Of a stretch of DNA of 64,000 nt, positions 8,672-19,903 are shown in pieces (within the stretch, counting starts at the first letter, position 1; every line of letters begins with the position of its first letter). The position numbers and the translations under genes are program-made. Origin of the DNA: Micromonospora sp. LH3U1 (GTDB taxonomy: Bacteria > Actinomycetota > Actinomycetes > Mycobacteriales > Micromonosporaceae); contig NZ_CP116936.1 in NCBI RefSeq assembly GCF_028475105.1, forward strand, positions 62,001 through 126,000, read 5' to 3'. Below the pieces are notes generated by a model. The model saw only the letters and a program-made list of their open reading frames with translations. It was not told where the DNA came from and made no database searches.

Positions 8672-9741
8672 GCTTCGGGCACCCACTTGTCCACGTTGGC
8701 CTCGTAGATTTCCCGCAGGATCATCGGGACGTCATAAGTGATCTTCCAGTCCGGGTACTGCGCCTCGAACCGGGCCATGCTGCTGACGTACCACTGGTGG
8801 TCGCCGGTGCGGTTCTGCTCGACGTAGTTGATCTGCGCCTCACGGCCGGTGATCTCTTCCGCGATCCGGAACGCCTCGATGTGGGAGGTGTTGGAGTGCC
8901 GGCCGCCGCCGAGGTTGTAGACCTCCCCGGATCGCGGGGCCCGGAAGAACGCCTCGAACGCGGTCAGCACGTCGCGCGAGTGGATCGCGTCCCGCACCAT
9001 CTTGCCCTTGTAGCCGAACAGGTTGTATGTCCGACCTTCCATGACGCAGCGCATCAGGTAGGCCAGGAACCCGTGCAGCTCGGCGGCGGAGTGCGCCGGC
9101 CCGGTCAGCGTGCCGCCCCGGAAGCAGGCGGTCTTCATGTCGAAGTAGCGCCCGTACTCCTGAACCATCACGTCCGCCGCGACCTTGGAGGCCCCGAAGA
9201 CCGAGTGCAGTGAGTGGTCGATCGACATCTCTTCGGTGATGCCCTGGTACCAGCGGTGGTCCTCGGGCAGCTCGTACCGTGTCTCCAACTCGATCAGCGG
9301 CAGGCTGTTGGGCCGGTCGCCATAGACCTTGTTGGTCGAGCAGTGGATGAACGGGGCGTCGATCGCGTGCCGGCGGGTGTTTTCCAGGATGTTGAGCGTG
9401 CCGCCGGCGTTCACGTCGAAGTCCGTGTACGGCTCCTTGGCTGCCCAGTCGTGGCTCGGCTGCGCAGCGCTGTGGATCACCACGGCGATGTCCGAGCCGT
9501 ACTTCTTGAACACCTGCTCCAGGCCGTCCCGGTCCCGGATGTCCACCGCGAAATGGGTGTACGCGTTACCCAGGTCACGGCCGAGCCGCTCAAGGCTCCA
9601 CGAGGTGGAGCCGTCCTCGCCGAAGAAGTACCGGCGCATGTCGTTGTCGATGCCGACGACGTCCAGACCGAGGCCGGCGAAGTGCCGGACCGCCTCGGAG
9701 CCGATCAGGCCACCCGACCCTGTCACCAACGCGACACTCAC
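8668..9741 (-). CDS. NAD-dependent sugar-nucleotide epimerase (CDP-paratose 2-epimerase-like)
   Basis: 357 residues from GTG 9741, with AGGAG seven bases upstream. It is an extended short-chain dehydrogenase, with an N-terminal NAD motif VTGSGGLIG (residues 6-14) and STNKVYG (135-141) as in CDP-paratose/tyvelose 2-epimerases. The usual catalytic Tyr of YxxxK is Phe: the motif reads FGASK at 182-186. It is followed by a C-terminal sugar-binding part ([20 protein letters not shown]). It is co-transcribed with the WecB-type transferase and probably makes or modifies the transferred sugar. The exact substrate is not certain. Confidence 0.85.
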   Translation of the reverse strand: MSVALVTGSGGLIGSEAVRHFAGLGLDVVGIDNDMRRYFFGEDGSTSWSLERLGRDLGNAYTHFAVDIRDRDGLEQVFKKYGSDIAVVIHSAAQPSHDWAAKEPYTDFDVNAGGTLNILENTRRHAIDAPFIHCSTNKVYGDRPNSLPLIELETRYELPEDHRWYQGITEEMSIDHSLHSVFGASKVAADVMVQEYGRYFDMKTACFRGGTLTGPAHSAAELHGFLAYLMRCVMEGRTYNLFGYKGKMVRDAIHSRDVLTAFEAFFRAPRSGEVYNLGGGRHSNTSHIEAFRIAEEITGREAQINYVEQNRTGDHQWYVSSMARFEAQYPDWKITYDVPMILREIYEANVDKWVPEA

Positions 9742-9847
9742 ACGCCACTCCTGGTCCATCGGAGGCAGAATCCATCGGAGCATAGCGTGACGCCCGGCAC
9801 GCCCTGATATGACGGAAGGGCCCCGCATCAAGCGGAGCCCTCGTCGG

Positions 9848-9933
9848 TGGTGGGGATGGGGGGAGTTGAACCCCCACGCCCTTTCGGGCACACGGACCTG
9901 AACCGTGCGCGTCTGCCATTCCGCCACATCCCC
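9848..9933 (-). tRNA. tRNA-Leu (anticodon CAG)
   Basis: The minus strand folds as a class II tRNA. The acceptor pair is GGGGATG/CATCCCC, there is an 11+ base D region, the anticodon loop TTCAGGT gives CAG, a long variable arm GCCCGAAAGGGC follows, and the T arm contains GGTTCAACTC. A 3' CCA is encoded (9848-9850). A -10-like TAGAGT lies on the minus strand at 9951-9956. The stretch 9949-10166 otherwise holds only promoter material for the divergent fha operon. Confidence 0.97.
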
Positions 9934-10019
9934 GTGGCACAACCCGGAACACTCTAGCCGCCCCGTCCCGCTGTCTCCAGTGGGCCTCGGGAATACTACG
10001 CTGTCCCAGTCGCTCGCCT

Positions 10020-10036
10020 CGAACGATTACCGTTCG
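10020..10036. promoter_or_regulatory. CGAACG-N5-CGTTCG palindrome in the tRNA-Leu / fhaA intergenic region
   Basis: Perfect 6-base arms flank a 5-base AT-rich spacer (ATTAC), about 130 bases upstream of the FhaA start. It is a candidate operator for the cell-wall operon. It is not a standard actinobacterial LexA box, because the half-site spacing is wrong. Confidence 0.3.
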
Positions 10037-10166
10037 TGGCGGTCGAAAGATTAGCACGGCAATCCCGACCCTTCCGAACGGGTCGAGACCAGGCGGCCGA
10101 GCGGCGTGTGAGCTGCGCGCGCGCCGGCCGGATACCATCATGTCCTCGGGACCCGAGGAGGAGCCG

Positions 10167-10928
10167 GTGAGCGTGCTGCAACGCTTCGAGAAGCGTCTGG
10201 AAGGCCTGGTCGAAGGGGCCTTCGCCAAGGTCTTCAAAGGGGTGGTCCACCCCGTGGAGATCCTCAACGCCATGCAGCGGGAGGCCGAGGCGCACAAGGC
10301 GATCCTGGCCGGTGGGCGCACGTTGGTGCCCAACCGCTACGTGATCGATCTCTCGCCGTTCGACCACAGTCGGCTGGCGCCGTACGCCGCTGCGCTGGCC
10401 CAGGAGTTGGCCCAGTCGCAGGCGGAGTTCATCGGCGAGCAGGCCTGGACGGTCTACGGCGACGTGATCGTCGAGATCGAGCGAGGCGAGGGCCTGGACA
10501 CGGGCATGTTCCGCGTCACGGCCGAGGTCTACACCGGTGGCGAGGTCGCCCCGGTGTCGGCACCCGGCTACGACGCCGGTCCGCCCGCCTACCCCGCGTA
10601 CGACCAGGGCGGTGGCTACGGCCCGCCGCCCGGGCACGGCGGCGGTCGCAACGTGCGGCTGGTCTCCGGCGACGGTCGCACCTACCCCCTTCAGATGGGG
10701 TCGACGGTGATCGGTCGCGGCGACCAGGCCAACCTGCGTCTGCCCGACGTCGGCATCTCCCGGCGACACGCCCGGTTGGATTTCGATGGCGGCCAGGTCG
10801 TGCTGACTGATCTGGGGTCGACCAACGGCACCATGGTCAACGGGCAGCGGGTCTCCGCCGTCGCACTCAATCCAGGTGACATGGTCCAGCTCGGGACGAC
10901 GACGCTGACCTTCCGCGTGGACGGCTGA
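10167..10928 (+). CDS. fhaA: FHA-domain protein FhaA (DUF3662 + FHA)
   Basis: 253 residues from GTG 10167, with GAGGAG upstream (ATG 10140 is an alternative). The N-terminal DUF3662 domain (about 1-115, VLQRFEKRLEGLVEG) is followed by a Gly/Tyr/Pro-rich linker and a C-terminal FHA domain (about 160-253) with the phospho-Thr-binding motifs IGRGDQANLRL, SRRHA and STNGTMVN. In mycobacteria FhaA is a substrate of PknB and binds phosphorylated MviN/MurJ pseudokinase at poles and septum, modulating peptidoglycan synthesis. It is the first gene of the kinase/phosphatase/RodA/PbpA operon. The linker is shorter than in M. tuberculosis. Confidence 0.93.
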   Translation: MSVLQRFEKRLEGLVEGAFAKVFKGVVHPVEILNAMQREAEAHKAILAGGRTLVPNRYVIDLSPFDHSRLAPYAAALAQELAQSQAEFIGEQAWTVYGDVIVEIERGEGLDTGMFRVTAEVYTGGEVAPVSAPGYDAGPPAYPAYDQGGGYGPPPGHGGGRNVRLVSGDGRTYPLQMGSTVIGRGDQANLRLPDVGISRRHARLDFDGGQVVLTDLGSTNGTMVNGQRVSAVALNPGDMVQLGTTTLTFRVDG

Positions 10929-10934
10929 CCCGCC

Positions 10935-11420
10935 TTGCCGGAACTGGTCATCACCGTTGCCCGGTTCGGATTCCTGATCCTGCTGTGGATCTTCGTGTTC
11001 ACGGTGGTCGGTGTCATTCGCCGAGACCTCTTCGCGGGCGCCCGGTCCGGTCGCCTGGTGGCCGCGCCACGCGCGGTGGGCGCCTCGACGGGGCAGGCGG
11101 CGAAGCCGGCGAAGGTGAAGCGGGGCAGGGCAGCGCACCAGCTGGTGGTGACAGCCGGTCAGCTGGCCGGCACGAGAATCACTCTCGGTGAAGCGCAGAT
11201 CACCATCGGTCGAGCCGAGGACTCCACCCTGGTCATCACCGACGACTATGCCTCCGCGCGACACGCCCGGCTCATGCCGCGCGACGGGCAGTGGTTCGTC
11301 GAGGACCTCGGCTCGACTAACGGCACGTACCTAGATCGCGCTAAGGTCACCGGACCAACCCCCGTCCCCCTCGGCGTGCCGATCCGGATCGGCCGCACTT
11401 CCCTCGAATTACGGCCATGA
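10935..11420 (+). CDS. fhaB: FHA-domain membrane protein FhaB (FipA)
   Basis: 161 residues from a TTG start six bases after the FhaA stop. An N-terminal membrane helix (about 4-28, ending VIRRDLF) is followed by a basic linker and an FHA domain (about 75-161) with IGRAEDSTLVI, SARHARL and STNGTYLD. The mycobacterial homologue interacts with FtsZ/FtsQ after PknA-dependent phosphorylation and supports division under stress. Its stop overlaps the pstP start (ATGA), so translation is coupled. TTG is the only sensible start, since the preceding frame runs into the fhaA stop. Confidence 0.92.
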   Translation: MPELVITVARFGFLILLWIFVFTVVGVIRRDLFAGARSGRLVAAPRAVGASTGQAAKPAKVKRGRAAHQLVVTAGQLAGTRITLGEAQITIGRAEDSTLVITDDYASARHARLMPRDGQWFVEDLGSTNGTYLDRAKVTGPTPVPLGVPIRIGRTSLELRP

Positions 11421-12892
11421 CTCTGACCCTGCGCTATGCGGCCCACAGCGACCGCGGTCTGATCCGAGACGGCAATCAAGACTCCGTCTACGCCGGGCCG
11501 CGGCTACTCGCCGTTGCCGACGGCATGGGCGGCATGGCCGCCGGTGACGTCGCCAGCAACATCGTCATCGGTGCCATGGCGCCGCTCGATGAGGACGTCC
11601 CAGGGGACGCCCTCGTCGACGCGTTGCGTTCGGCCGTGGGCACCGCCAACCAACAACTCCGCGACACGGTGGACGCCAACCCACAGCTGGAGGGGATGGG
11701 CACCACGCTGACGGCGACCCTCTTCACCGGCAGCAAGCTGGGAATGGTCCACATCGGCGACTCGCGGGCCTATCTACTGCGCAACGGCGACTTCGCGCAG
11801 ATCACCAAGGACGACACGTACGTCCAGATGCTCGTCGACGAAGGCCGGATCAGCGCCGAGGAGGCGAGCAGCCACCCGCAGCGGTCGCTGCTCACCCGGG
11901 CACTGGACGGCCGGGACATCGACCCGGAGTACTCGGTGCGCCAGGTTCTGCCCGGCGACCGGTACCTGATCTGCAGCGACGGCCTCTCGGGTGTGGTCAG
12001 CGCCGAAACCATCGGCGAGACCCTGCGGGAGTACGCCGACCCGCAGCAGTGCGTCGAGCGGCTGGTGCAGCTCGCGCTGCGCGGCGGTGGGCCGGACAAC
12101 ATCACGGTGATCATCGCCGATGCCACTGATCAGGACATCGTCGAGGCGACCCCGATCGTGGGCGGCGCTGCCGCCCGGGACCGGGGAATGGCGACCTCGG
12201 CCGACGACTCGACCCCGGCCGCCCGTGCCTCGGCGCTCTCCGCGCCGCGCCCGGCCGTGCCGGAGGAGCCGGCGGCCTCCGACGACGAGTCGGACCGGCC
12301 GAAACGCCGCCCGATGCGTACCGTCGCCATGGCGCTGGCCCTGCTGATCATCATCGGCGGAGGGGCCTTCGCCGGCTGGACGTACACCCAGCGGCAGTAC
12401 TACGTGGGAGCCACCGACGAGGGGCAGGTCGCCGTCTTCCGCGGCGTCCAAGGTCAGATCGCCGGGATGGACCTCTCCGCCGTGCACCGCCGCAGCGGCA
12501 CCCGACTGGACGACCTCACGGTCGCCGCTCAGGACACCGTGAAGGTCGGCATCCGGGCCAAGAGTGAGCCGGACGCCGAGCGCCAGCTCGCCGAGCTGAC
12601 CAGCGACACCCCGAGCAACCCCAACCTGAAGCCGCTCTGCCCGCTCGACCCGAACGCCACGGTGGGCGGCACGCCGTCGCCCACGCCGACCGCGGTCGGT
12701 ACGACGCCGACCCCGAACGGCAGCCCGAGCGCCAACGTGTCGACGACCCCCAACGGGGTTGTCAGCGCGAGCCCGACCATCGGTGCCACCACCGCTGTCG
12801 GTACGAGCAGCCCGACCAACACACCCGACGTCACGCCCTCCGACTCGGCCACGCCGGCGCTCGACCCGGCCGGCTGCCGGTCTCCTGAGTGA
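11417..12892 (+). CDS. pstP: PP2C-type Ser/Thr protein phosphatase PstP
   Basis: 491 residues. A cytoplasmic PPM/PP2C domain spans about 1-235, with the metal-binding motifs GNQDS, VADGMGG, GDSRAYLLR and GGPDNITV. After a linker comes one membrane helix at about 302-322 and an extracytoplasmic tail ending in a long Thr/Pro/Ser/Asn-rich region. The homologue is the sole Ser/Thr phosphatase that dephosphorylates PknA/PknB and their substrates, balancing the kinases encoded 3-5 kb downstream. It overlaps fhaB by four bases and precedes rodA by 30 bases. Confidence 0.95.
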   Translation: MTLTLRYAAHSDRGLIRDGNQDSVYAGPRLLAVADGMGGMAAGDVASNIVIGAMAPLDEDVPGDALVDALRSAVGTANQQLRDTVDANPQLEGMGTTLTATLFTGSKLGMVHIGDSRAYLLRNGDFAQITKDDTYVQMLVDEGRISAEEASSHPQRSLLTRALDGRDIDPEYSVRQVLPGDRYLICSDGLSGVVSAETIGETLREYADPQQCVERLVQLALRGGGPDNITVIIADATDQDIVEATPIVGGAAARDRGMATSADDSTPAARASALSAPRPAVPEEPAASDDESDRPKRRPMRTVAMALALLIIIGGGAFAGWTYTQRQYYVGATDEGQVAVFRGVQGQIAGMDLSAVHRRSGTRLDDLTVAAQDTVKVGIRAKSEPDAERQLAELTSDTPSNPNLKPLCPLDPNATVGGTPSPTPTAVGTTPTPNGSPSANVSTTPNGVVSASPTIGATTAVGTSSPTNTPDVTPSDSATPALDPAGCRSPE

Positions 12893-12922
12893 GCGTCGGC
12901 TGAGATCCCGAGGATTCCACCC

Positions 12923-14413
12923 GTGACCGTAGCGGCCACACCGGCACCCTCGCCCGCCATCGCGGGCGAGCAGTCCGGCGTACGCCTGGCGCGGTCGCGC
13001 CGCAACGCCGAGCTGTCCCTGCTGCTGCTCGCGATGGTGCTGGTGGCCGCGTACGGGGCGACCGTCGAGGCGAACCTGCTGGACACGGTCACCCCGGACT
13101 TCTGGATGCCCGCCGCCGCGCTCGGTGCGGTGTTCCTCGGGCTGCACCTGGTCATCAGGTTCCTCGCCCCGTTCGCCGACCCGGCCCTGCTGCCGGCGGT
13201 GGCCCTGCTCAACGGGCTCGGGGTGGGCTTCCTGCGCCGGTTCGACCTGGGCGAGGCACCCGTGGACGACCGGGAGAGTCTGGCCATCTTCGCCGGTGTC
13301 GGCGGCAGGCAGTTGGCCTGGACGCTCGGCGCGGTGATCCTCGCCGCCGCCCTGCTCGCCATCATGCGTGACCACCGCTCGGTCTCCCGGTACGCGTACA
13401 CCCTGGGGTTGGGTGGCATCGTGCTGGTGATGCTCCCGGCGGTGCTGCCGGCGAGCATCTCCGAGCGCAACGGCGCCAAGCTGTGGATCCAGGTCGGCAG
13501 CATCTCCATCCAGCCGGGTGAGTTCGCCAAGCTGGCGCTGCTGGTCTTCTTCGCCTACTACCTGGTGCGCAAGCGTGAGGTGCTTTCGCTGGCGAGCCGA
13601 CGCTTCCTCGGCGTCGACTTCCCGCGCGGGCGTGACCTCGGCCCGGTGGTCGTGGTCTGGCTGATCAGCCTCCTGGTGCTCGTGTTCGAGAAGGACCTGG
13701 GCACCTCGCTGCTCTACTTCGGCATGTTCGTGGTGACGCTCTACATCGCCACCGAACGGGTCAGCTGGCTGCTGATCGGCCTGGTTCTCTTCTTCGGCGG
13801 TGCGTACCTCGCCTACTTCCTCGGCTCGACCATCGGTGGGCCGTTCGCCAACTTCTACGTGCGGGCGGAGATCTGGCTGGATCCGTTCGCCGATCCGACC
13901 GACAAGGGCTACCAACTCGTGCAGGGGCTGCTCGCCCTGGGCACGGGCGGGCTCTTCGGGGCCGGGCCGGGCGGCGGTCAGCCGGAGATCCTCCCCGAGG
14001 TCGAGAACGACTTCATCTTCGCCGGCATCGGTGAGGAGATCGGTCTCTTCGGGCTCTCTGCACTGCTCGTCGTCTACCTGCTCATCGTGGAGCGAGGGCT
14101 GCGCGCCGCCCTCGCGGTACGCGACTCGTTCGGCAAGTTGCTCGCCGGTGGTCTCGCGTTCACCCTCGGCCTCCAGGTCTTCGTGATCGTCGGCGGGATC
14201 AGCGGGCTCATCCCGCTGACCGGTCAGACCACCCCGTTCCTGTCCGCCGGTGGCTCGTCGCTGATGGCCAACTGGTTGCTCATCGCGGTGCTGCTGCGGG
14301 TCTCCGACGGAGCACGCCGGCCGGTGACCGGGAGCGGCGGCAAGGCCGCCCGGCCCAGCGGTGGCCCGCCCGAGCAGTTGCACGGTGCTCCCACGGAGGT
14401 GATCAAGCCGTGA
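12923..14413 (+). CDS. rodA: SEDS peptidoglycan polymerase RodA/FtsW family
   Basis: 496 residues from GTG 12923. It is polytopic, with about 12 hydrophobic segments between residues 20 and 460. The signature late region contains DPTDKGYQLVQGLLALGTGG, GAGPGGGQ, PEVENDFIFA and IGEEIGLFG, followed by the C-terminal motif GGSSLMANWLLIAVLLR. SEDS proteins polymerise lipid II into glycan strands with a cognate class B PBP; here pbpA overlaps the end (GTGA). In the actinobacterial operon this member is assigned to elongation/polar growth (RodA). Confidence 0.95.
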   Translation: MTVAATPAPSPAIAGEQSGVRLARSRRNAELSLLLLAMVLVAAYGATVEANLLDTVTPDFWMPAAALGAVFLGLHLVIRFLAPFADPALLPAVALLNGLGVGFLRRFDLGEAPVDDRESLAIFAGVGGRQLAWTLGAVILAAALLAIMRDHRSVSRYAYTLGLGGIVLVMLPAVLPASISERNGAKLWIQVGSISIQPGEFAKLALLVFFAYYLVRKREVLSLASRRFLGVDFPRGRDLGPVVVVWLISLLVLVFEKDLGTSLLYFGMFVVTLYIATERVSWLLIGLVLFFGGAYLAYFLGSTIGGPFANFYVRAEIWLDPFADPTDKGYQLVQGLLALGTGGLFGAGPGGGQPEILPEVENDFIFAGIGEEIGLFGLSALLVVYLLIVERGLRAALAVRDSFGKLLAGGLAFTLGLQVFVIVGGISGLIPLTGQTTPFLSAGGSSLMANWLLIAVLLRVSDGARRPVTGSGGKAARPSGGPPEQLHGAPTEVIKP

Positions 14414-15915
14414 ACGCACCACTGCGCCGCGTTGGCGTCGTCGTCATGGTCCTGTTCGGTCTGCTCTTCGCCAACCTCAACTGGATCCAGGCCTACAAGG
14501 CCGACGAATACCGCACCAGCGACTACAACGGCCGGGTCCAGGTTGCCGAGTACGACCACAAGCGCGGCAACATCGAGGCTGGCGGCACGGCACTGGCCAC
14601 CAGCAAGGCGACCAACGGCACGCTGAAGTTCCTGCGCACCTACCCGGGCGGCGCCAAGTACGCCCATGTGCTCGGCTACAAGCCGGTCAACCTCGCGGAC
14701 CAGGGCATCGAGCGGGTGGAGAACGACTTCCTGGCCGGCACCAGCGACACGTTGATCGGCGACCGGTTGAAGGACATGTTCACCGGCGACGACACCGGCG
14801 GTGGCAACGTGCTGCTGACGCTCTCCAAGCGGGCGCAGGACGTGGCGTACGACCAGCTGCGCAACAACCAGGTGGGGGCGAAGCGGGGCGCCGCGATCGC
14901 CATCGACCCGAGTACCGGTGCGGTACAGGCGCTGGTCTCCATGCCCAGCTTCGACCCGAGCCCGCTGGCCAGCCACAACGGCAACGAGGCGGCTGCGGCG
15001 TTCAACAAGCTCGAACAGGACCCGGACGGTCCGCTGAAGAACCGCGCGCTCTCCGAGACGCTGCCGCCGGGCTCCACCTTCAAGATCGTGGTTGCCGCGG
15101 CGGCGCTGGAGAACGGCATCGGCAAGACCACCCAGATCCCGGCCGGTCCCAGCTGGACCCCGCCCACCTCGGGCAGCCCGATCCGCAACGCCGACCCGTC
15201 GATCTGCCCGAATCCGCAGGTCAGCCTGCTGGACGCGGTGACCTACTCGTGTAACACCGGCTTCGCTCAGCTCGGCGTGCAGCTTGGCGCCGACACCCTC
15301 AAGGAGAAGGCCCGGCAGTTCGGTTTCGAGCAGGACGACCTCACCGTCGGTCAGCTCGGCGAGGACGGTCTGCCGACGGCGGCCAGCCGGACCGGGGACA
15401 TGCAGAACCCGGACGGCAGCACCGACCCGGCCGCACTGGCCCAGTCCTCGATCGGCCAGAACAACGTCCGGATGACCCCGCTCCAAGGCGCTCTGATCGC
15501 CGCCGCAGTCGCCAACGACGGCAAGCAGCAGCGGCCGTACCTGGTGCGGCAGCTGCTCGCTCCGGACCGCACCACCAGCTACTACACCGCCAAGTCGCGG
15601 GAGCTGCGCCAACCGGTCAGCCCGCAGGTCGCGGCCGACCTGCGCGAGATGATGGTCGGCGTGGTCCAGAAGGGCACCGGGCGGAAGGCCGCGATCAGCG
15701 GTTACACGGTCGGCGGCAAGACCGGCACCGCCCAGTCCGCCCCGGACCGGCCCGACCACGGCTGGTTCGTCGGCTTCGCGCTGGACAAGAACGGCAAGCC
15801 GGTCTCCGCGGTCTGCGTGATGCTCGAGCAGGCCGGCTCCGGTGGCAGCGCCGAGGCGGCCCGGATCGGCGGCCAGATCATGCGGGCCGCCATCGCCGAC
15901 CCCGGGGGTCGCTGA
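14410..15915 (+). CDS. pbpA: Class B penicillin-binding protein PbpA
   Basis: 501 residues from GTG 14410, overlapping rodA by four bases. One N-terminal membrane helix (about 7-27) is followed by a dimerisation region and a transpeptidase domain. Catalytic motifs are Ser222-x-x-Lys (PPGSTFKIV), SCN (YSCNTGFAQ) and KTG (GGKTGTAQ). At about 500 residues it is close to mycobacterial PbpA. It crosslinks peptidoglycan made by the adjacent SEDS polymerase, outside the membrane. No PASTA domain is present; that sensing function is provided by PknB. Confidence 0.95.
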   Translation: MNAPLRRVGVVVMVLFGLLFANLNWIQAYKADEYRTSDYNGRVQVAEYDHKRGNIEAGGTALATSKATNGTLKFLRTYPGGAKYAHVLGYKPVNLADQGIERVENDFLAGTSDTLIGDRLKDMFTGDDTGGGNVLLTLSKRAQDVAYDQLRNNQVGAKRGAAIAIDPSTGAVQALVSMPSFDPSPLASHNGNEAAAAFNKLEQDPDGPLKNRALSETLPPGSTFKIVVAAAALENGIGKTTQIPAGPSWTPPTSGSPIRNADPSICPNPQVSLLDAVTYSCNTGFAQLGVQLGADTLKEKARQFGFEQDDLTVGQLGEDGLPTAASRTGDMQNPDGSTDPAALAQSSIGQNNVRMTPLQGALIAAAVANDGKQQRPYLVRQLLAPDRTTSYYTAKSRELRQPVSPQVAADLREMMVGVVQKGTGRKAAISGYTVGGKTGTAQSAPDRPDHGWFVGFALDKNGKPVSAVCVMLEQAGSGGSAEAARIGGQIMRAAIADPGGR

Positions 15916-15916
15916 C

Positions 15917-17319
<1,403 letters not shown>

Positions 17320-17323
<4 letters not shown>

Positions 17324-19140
17324 CAGCGCAGGCCCGCCTGCTCGGTGGCAGGTACCAGGTCGGCGAGCTGCTCGGCTACGGCGGCATGGCCGAGGTGCAC
17401 CGCGGTCGCGATCTCCGGCTCGGTCGGGACGTCGCGATCAAGATGCTCCGCACCGACCTGGCCCGAGACGCGACGTTCCAGATGCGATTCCGTCGGGAGG
17501 CGCAGAACGCCGCCTCGCTCAACCACCCGGCGATCGTTGCGGTCTACGACACCGGCGAGGAAACCGCGCCGACCGGCGAGACGCTGCCGTTCATCGTGAT
17601 GGAGTTCGTCAACGGGCGGACCTTGAAGGAGGTCCTCGGCGCGGAGGGTCGGCTGCAGCCGCGCCGGGCACTGGAGATCTGCGCCGACATGTGCGCGGCA
17701 CTGGAGTTCAGCCACCGGCACGGCATCATCCACCGGGACATCAAGCCCGGCAACGTGATGCTCACCCAGACCGGCCAGGTCAAGGTGATGGACTTCGGCA
17801 TCGCCCGCGCGCTGGCCAGCGGCGCGACCACCATGACGCAGACCAGCGCGGTGATCGGCACGGCACAGTACCTGTCCCCGGAGCAGGCGCGCGGCGAGGC
17901 CGTCGACGCGCGCTCCGATGTGTACGCCGGCGGCTGCGTGCTCTTCGAACTGGTCTGCGGGCACCCGCCGTTCGTCGGAGACAGCCCCGTCAGCGTCGCC
18001 TACCAGCACGTACGGGAGACGCCGCCGACGCCGAGCGACATCAACCCGGATGTCACCCCGGCTATCGACGCGATCGTGTTGAAGGCACTGTCGAAGAACC
18101 CGCTCAACCGCTACCAGAGCGCCGGCGAAATGCGTGCCGACCTGCTCCGCGCCGCCGCCGGCCGACCCGTGTTGGCCACTCCGGTGCTGCGCGAGGCGGA
18201 GACGGTGGCGATGGCCCCGGCCGGTGGCGGGGGCGGCTACCCAGCTTCTGCCGGTGGACAGCAGACCCGGCAGATCCCGGCCCGGGTGGGCGACCCGCGC
18301 CAACGCAAGGCGTCCTCCTTGCTGATCGCGATGTTCAGCGCGGTCGGTGTGCTGGCGGTGATCGCCCTGGTCGCCGCCCTGCTCTGGAGCCAGCAGCAGG
18401 GCAAGGCCCAGAAGACGGTGCCCAACCTCACCGGCAAGAGCAGGGACGTTGCGGTCGCCGAGATCCGCAACGCCGGTCTCGCGCCGCAGGTGGGTGATCC
18501 GGTGCTGGCAAGCGACTGCACGCCGGGCAACGTCGTCAACCAGAGTCCGGCGCCGACCACCCAGCTGAAGCAGAACAGCACGGTCACCATTCAGGTCTGT
18601 GGCGGGAAGCCCGAGATTGCTGTCCCCGCCGGGCTCAAGGGCAGCAAGCGGGAGAGCGCCATCGCCCGGCTCACCGAGGCGAAGCTCACCTACGACATCA
18701 AGACGGTGGATGGCGAGGCGAGCCAGGACGAGGTCCTCAGCGTCAACCCGCCGGAGGGGCAGCGCGTCCCCGAGGGCACGAAGGTGACGCTCACGGTCTC
18801 AAACGGCAAGGTCCGCGAGGTGCCGGACGTCGTCGGGCTGAGCCAGGAAGAGGCCACCCGCGTCCTCCGGAACGCCGACTTCACGGTTGCCGTGCAGAAC
18901 GGGCCGGAGGTGCCTGCCGCCGAGGCGGGGAAGGTCACCGATCAGAGCCCGAACGGCAAGGAGAAGAAGCCGAGCGGCACGAAGGTGATCATCAAGGTGA
19001 GTCAGCCCGAGCCGGAGACCGACCCGACGCCCACGGTGACGCCGACGGTCACGCCGACGACCACGCCAACCACCCCCGGCAGCGGGGGCGGCGTCGGTCT
19101 GCCGTTCCCGCCCCCGCCGACCCGGCTGCCCCAGGATTAG
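17320..19140 (+). CDS. pknB: Ser/Thr protein kinase PknB with three PASTA domains
   Basis: 606 residues. The kinase domain (about 10-275) has LGYGGMAEV, Lys41, HRDIKPGN (Asp140) and DFGIARALASGATTMTQT, whose Thr residues form the activation loop. A membrane helix spans about 329-352, followed by three PASTA repeats at roughly 363-428, 430-497 and 499-567 and a Pro/Thr-rich tail. The M. tuberculosis enzyme has four PASTA repeats; three is common in other actinobacteria. It senses muropeptides/lipid II and phosphorylates FhaA, CwlM, PknA and others. It is the last strongly coupled gene of the operon; GAAGGA lies before the ATG. Confidence 0.95.
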
Positions 19141-19161
19141 GCCCGCACCGCAGGCAACGGT

Positions 19162-19857
19162 ATGACCGACATGCAGGTGCCTCCTGCCGGGCCGGGGCGG
19201 CGATGGTCTCGACGCCTCCGACGCGTGGCCGCCCTGGGCATCGTCGTGCTGCTGCTCGTCAGTCTTCCGTGGCTGTGGACGACGCTCACCGCACGCGGCC
19301 ACGTGTACTCCGAGGCCGATGCGCCGACCGCCGACGTGGTGATCGTCCTCGGCACCGCCGTGCAGGCCGATCGGCAGCGGCCAGGAAACCGGCTGGCCGG
19401 CCGCTTGGAGACCGCCGCCGAGTTGGTGACCAGCGGGCGGGCCAGGGTCGTCCTCGTGTCGGGCGACGGTGGTGGCACGTCGGGTGACGAGCCGGCGGTG
19501 ATGACGTCGTACCTTTCCGAGCTCGGTGTCGATCCGCGTCGCGTGGTGGCCGACCCGTTCGGCCTGGACACCTACGACAGCTGCGCGCGAGCACGCGAGG
19601 TGTACGGCGTCGAGCGAGCCCTGATCGTGACCCAGTCCTATCACCTGTCCCGGGCGGTGACGCTCTGCCGGCATCTCGGCCTCGACGTCGACGGGGTGAC
19701 CGCCCGCTGCGACGGTTGCGGACCCGTCCTGCTCGCCGAGAAGTCGGTCCGGGACTACTTCGCCAGTGGCAAGGCGGCGTGGGACGCGGTCCGGAACCGC
19801 GCGTCAGCGGTCCGCTCGCCCGCGGATCCGGCGATCCAGAACGCACTGCGGGGCTGA
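19162..19857 (+). CDS. SanA/YdcF family (ElyC-like, DUF218) membrane protein
   Basis: 231 residues. A basic N-terminus and one membrane helix at about 22-42 are followed by an extracytoplasmic DUF218 domain at about 58-205, with VVIVLGTAVQ, RLAGRLETAAEL, VLVSGDGGG, EPAVM and the C-terminal SYHLSRAVTLC motif. SanA-like proteins are linked to envelope integrity and vancomycin exclusion in enterobacteria, and ElyC to lipid carrier metabolism; the biochemical activity is unknown. It lies 21 bases after pknB and is probably co-transcribed with the wall operon. Confidence 0.88.
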   Translation: MTDMQVPPAGPGRRWSRRLRRVAALGIVVLLLVSLPWLWTTLTARGHVYSEADAPTADVVIVLGTAVQADRQRPGNRLAGRLETAAELVTSGRARVVLVSGDGGGTSGDEPAVMTSYLSELGVDPRRVVADPFGLDTYDSCARAREVYGVERALIVTQSYHLSRAVTLCRHLGLDVDGVTARCDGCGPVLLAEKSVRDYFASGKAAWDAVRNRASAVRSPADPAIQNALRG

Positions 19858-19903
19858 CCCAGTCGGCACGGATTCCCGGACCCGGTGACCGAGTTGCGGG
19901 GCC

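Noticed and set aside
10020..10036. Possible SOS box upstream of fhaA
   Set aside because: The half-sites are 5 (or 7) bases apart rather than the 4 required, so LexA binding is unlikely.
11774..14422. Long open frame on the minus strand opposite pstP and rodA
   Set aside because: It mirrors GC3-rich genes on the plus strand and has no recognisable domain; the composition is an artefact of high GC.
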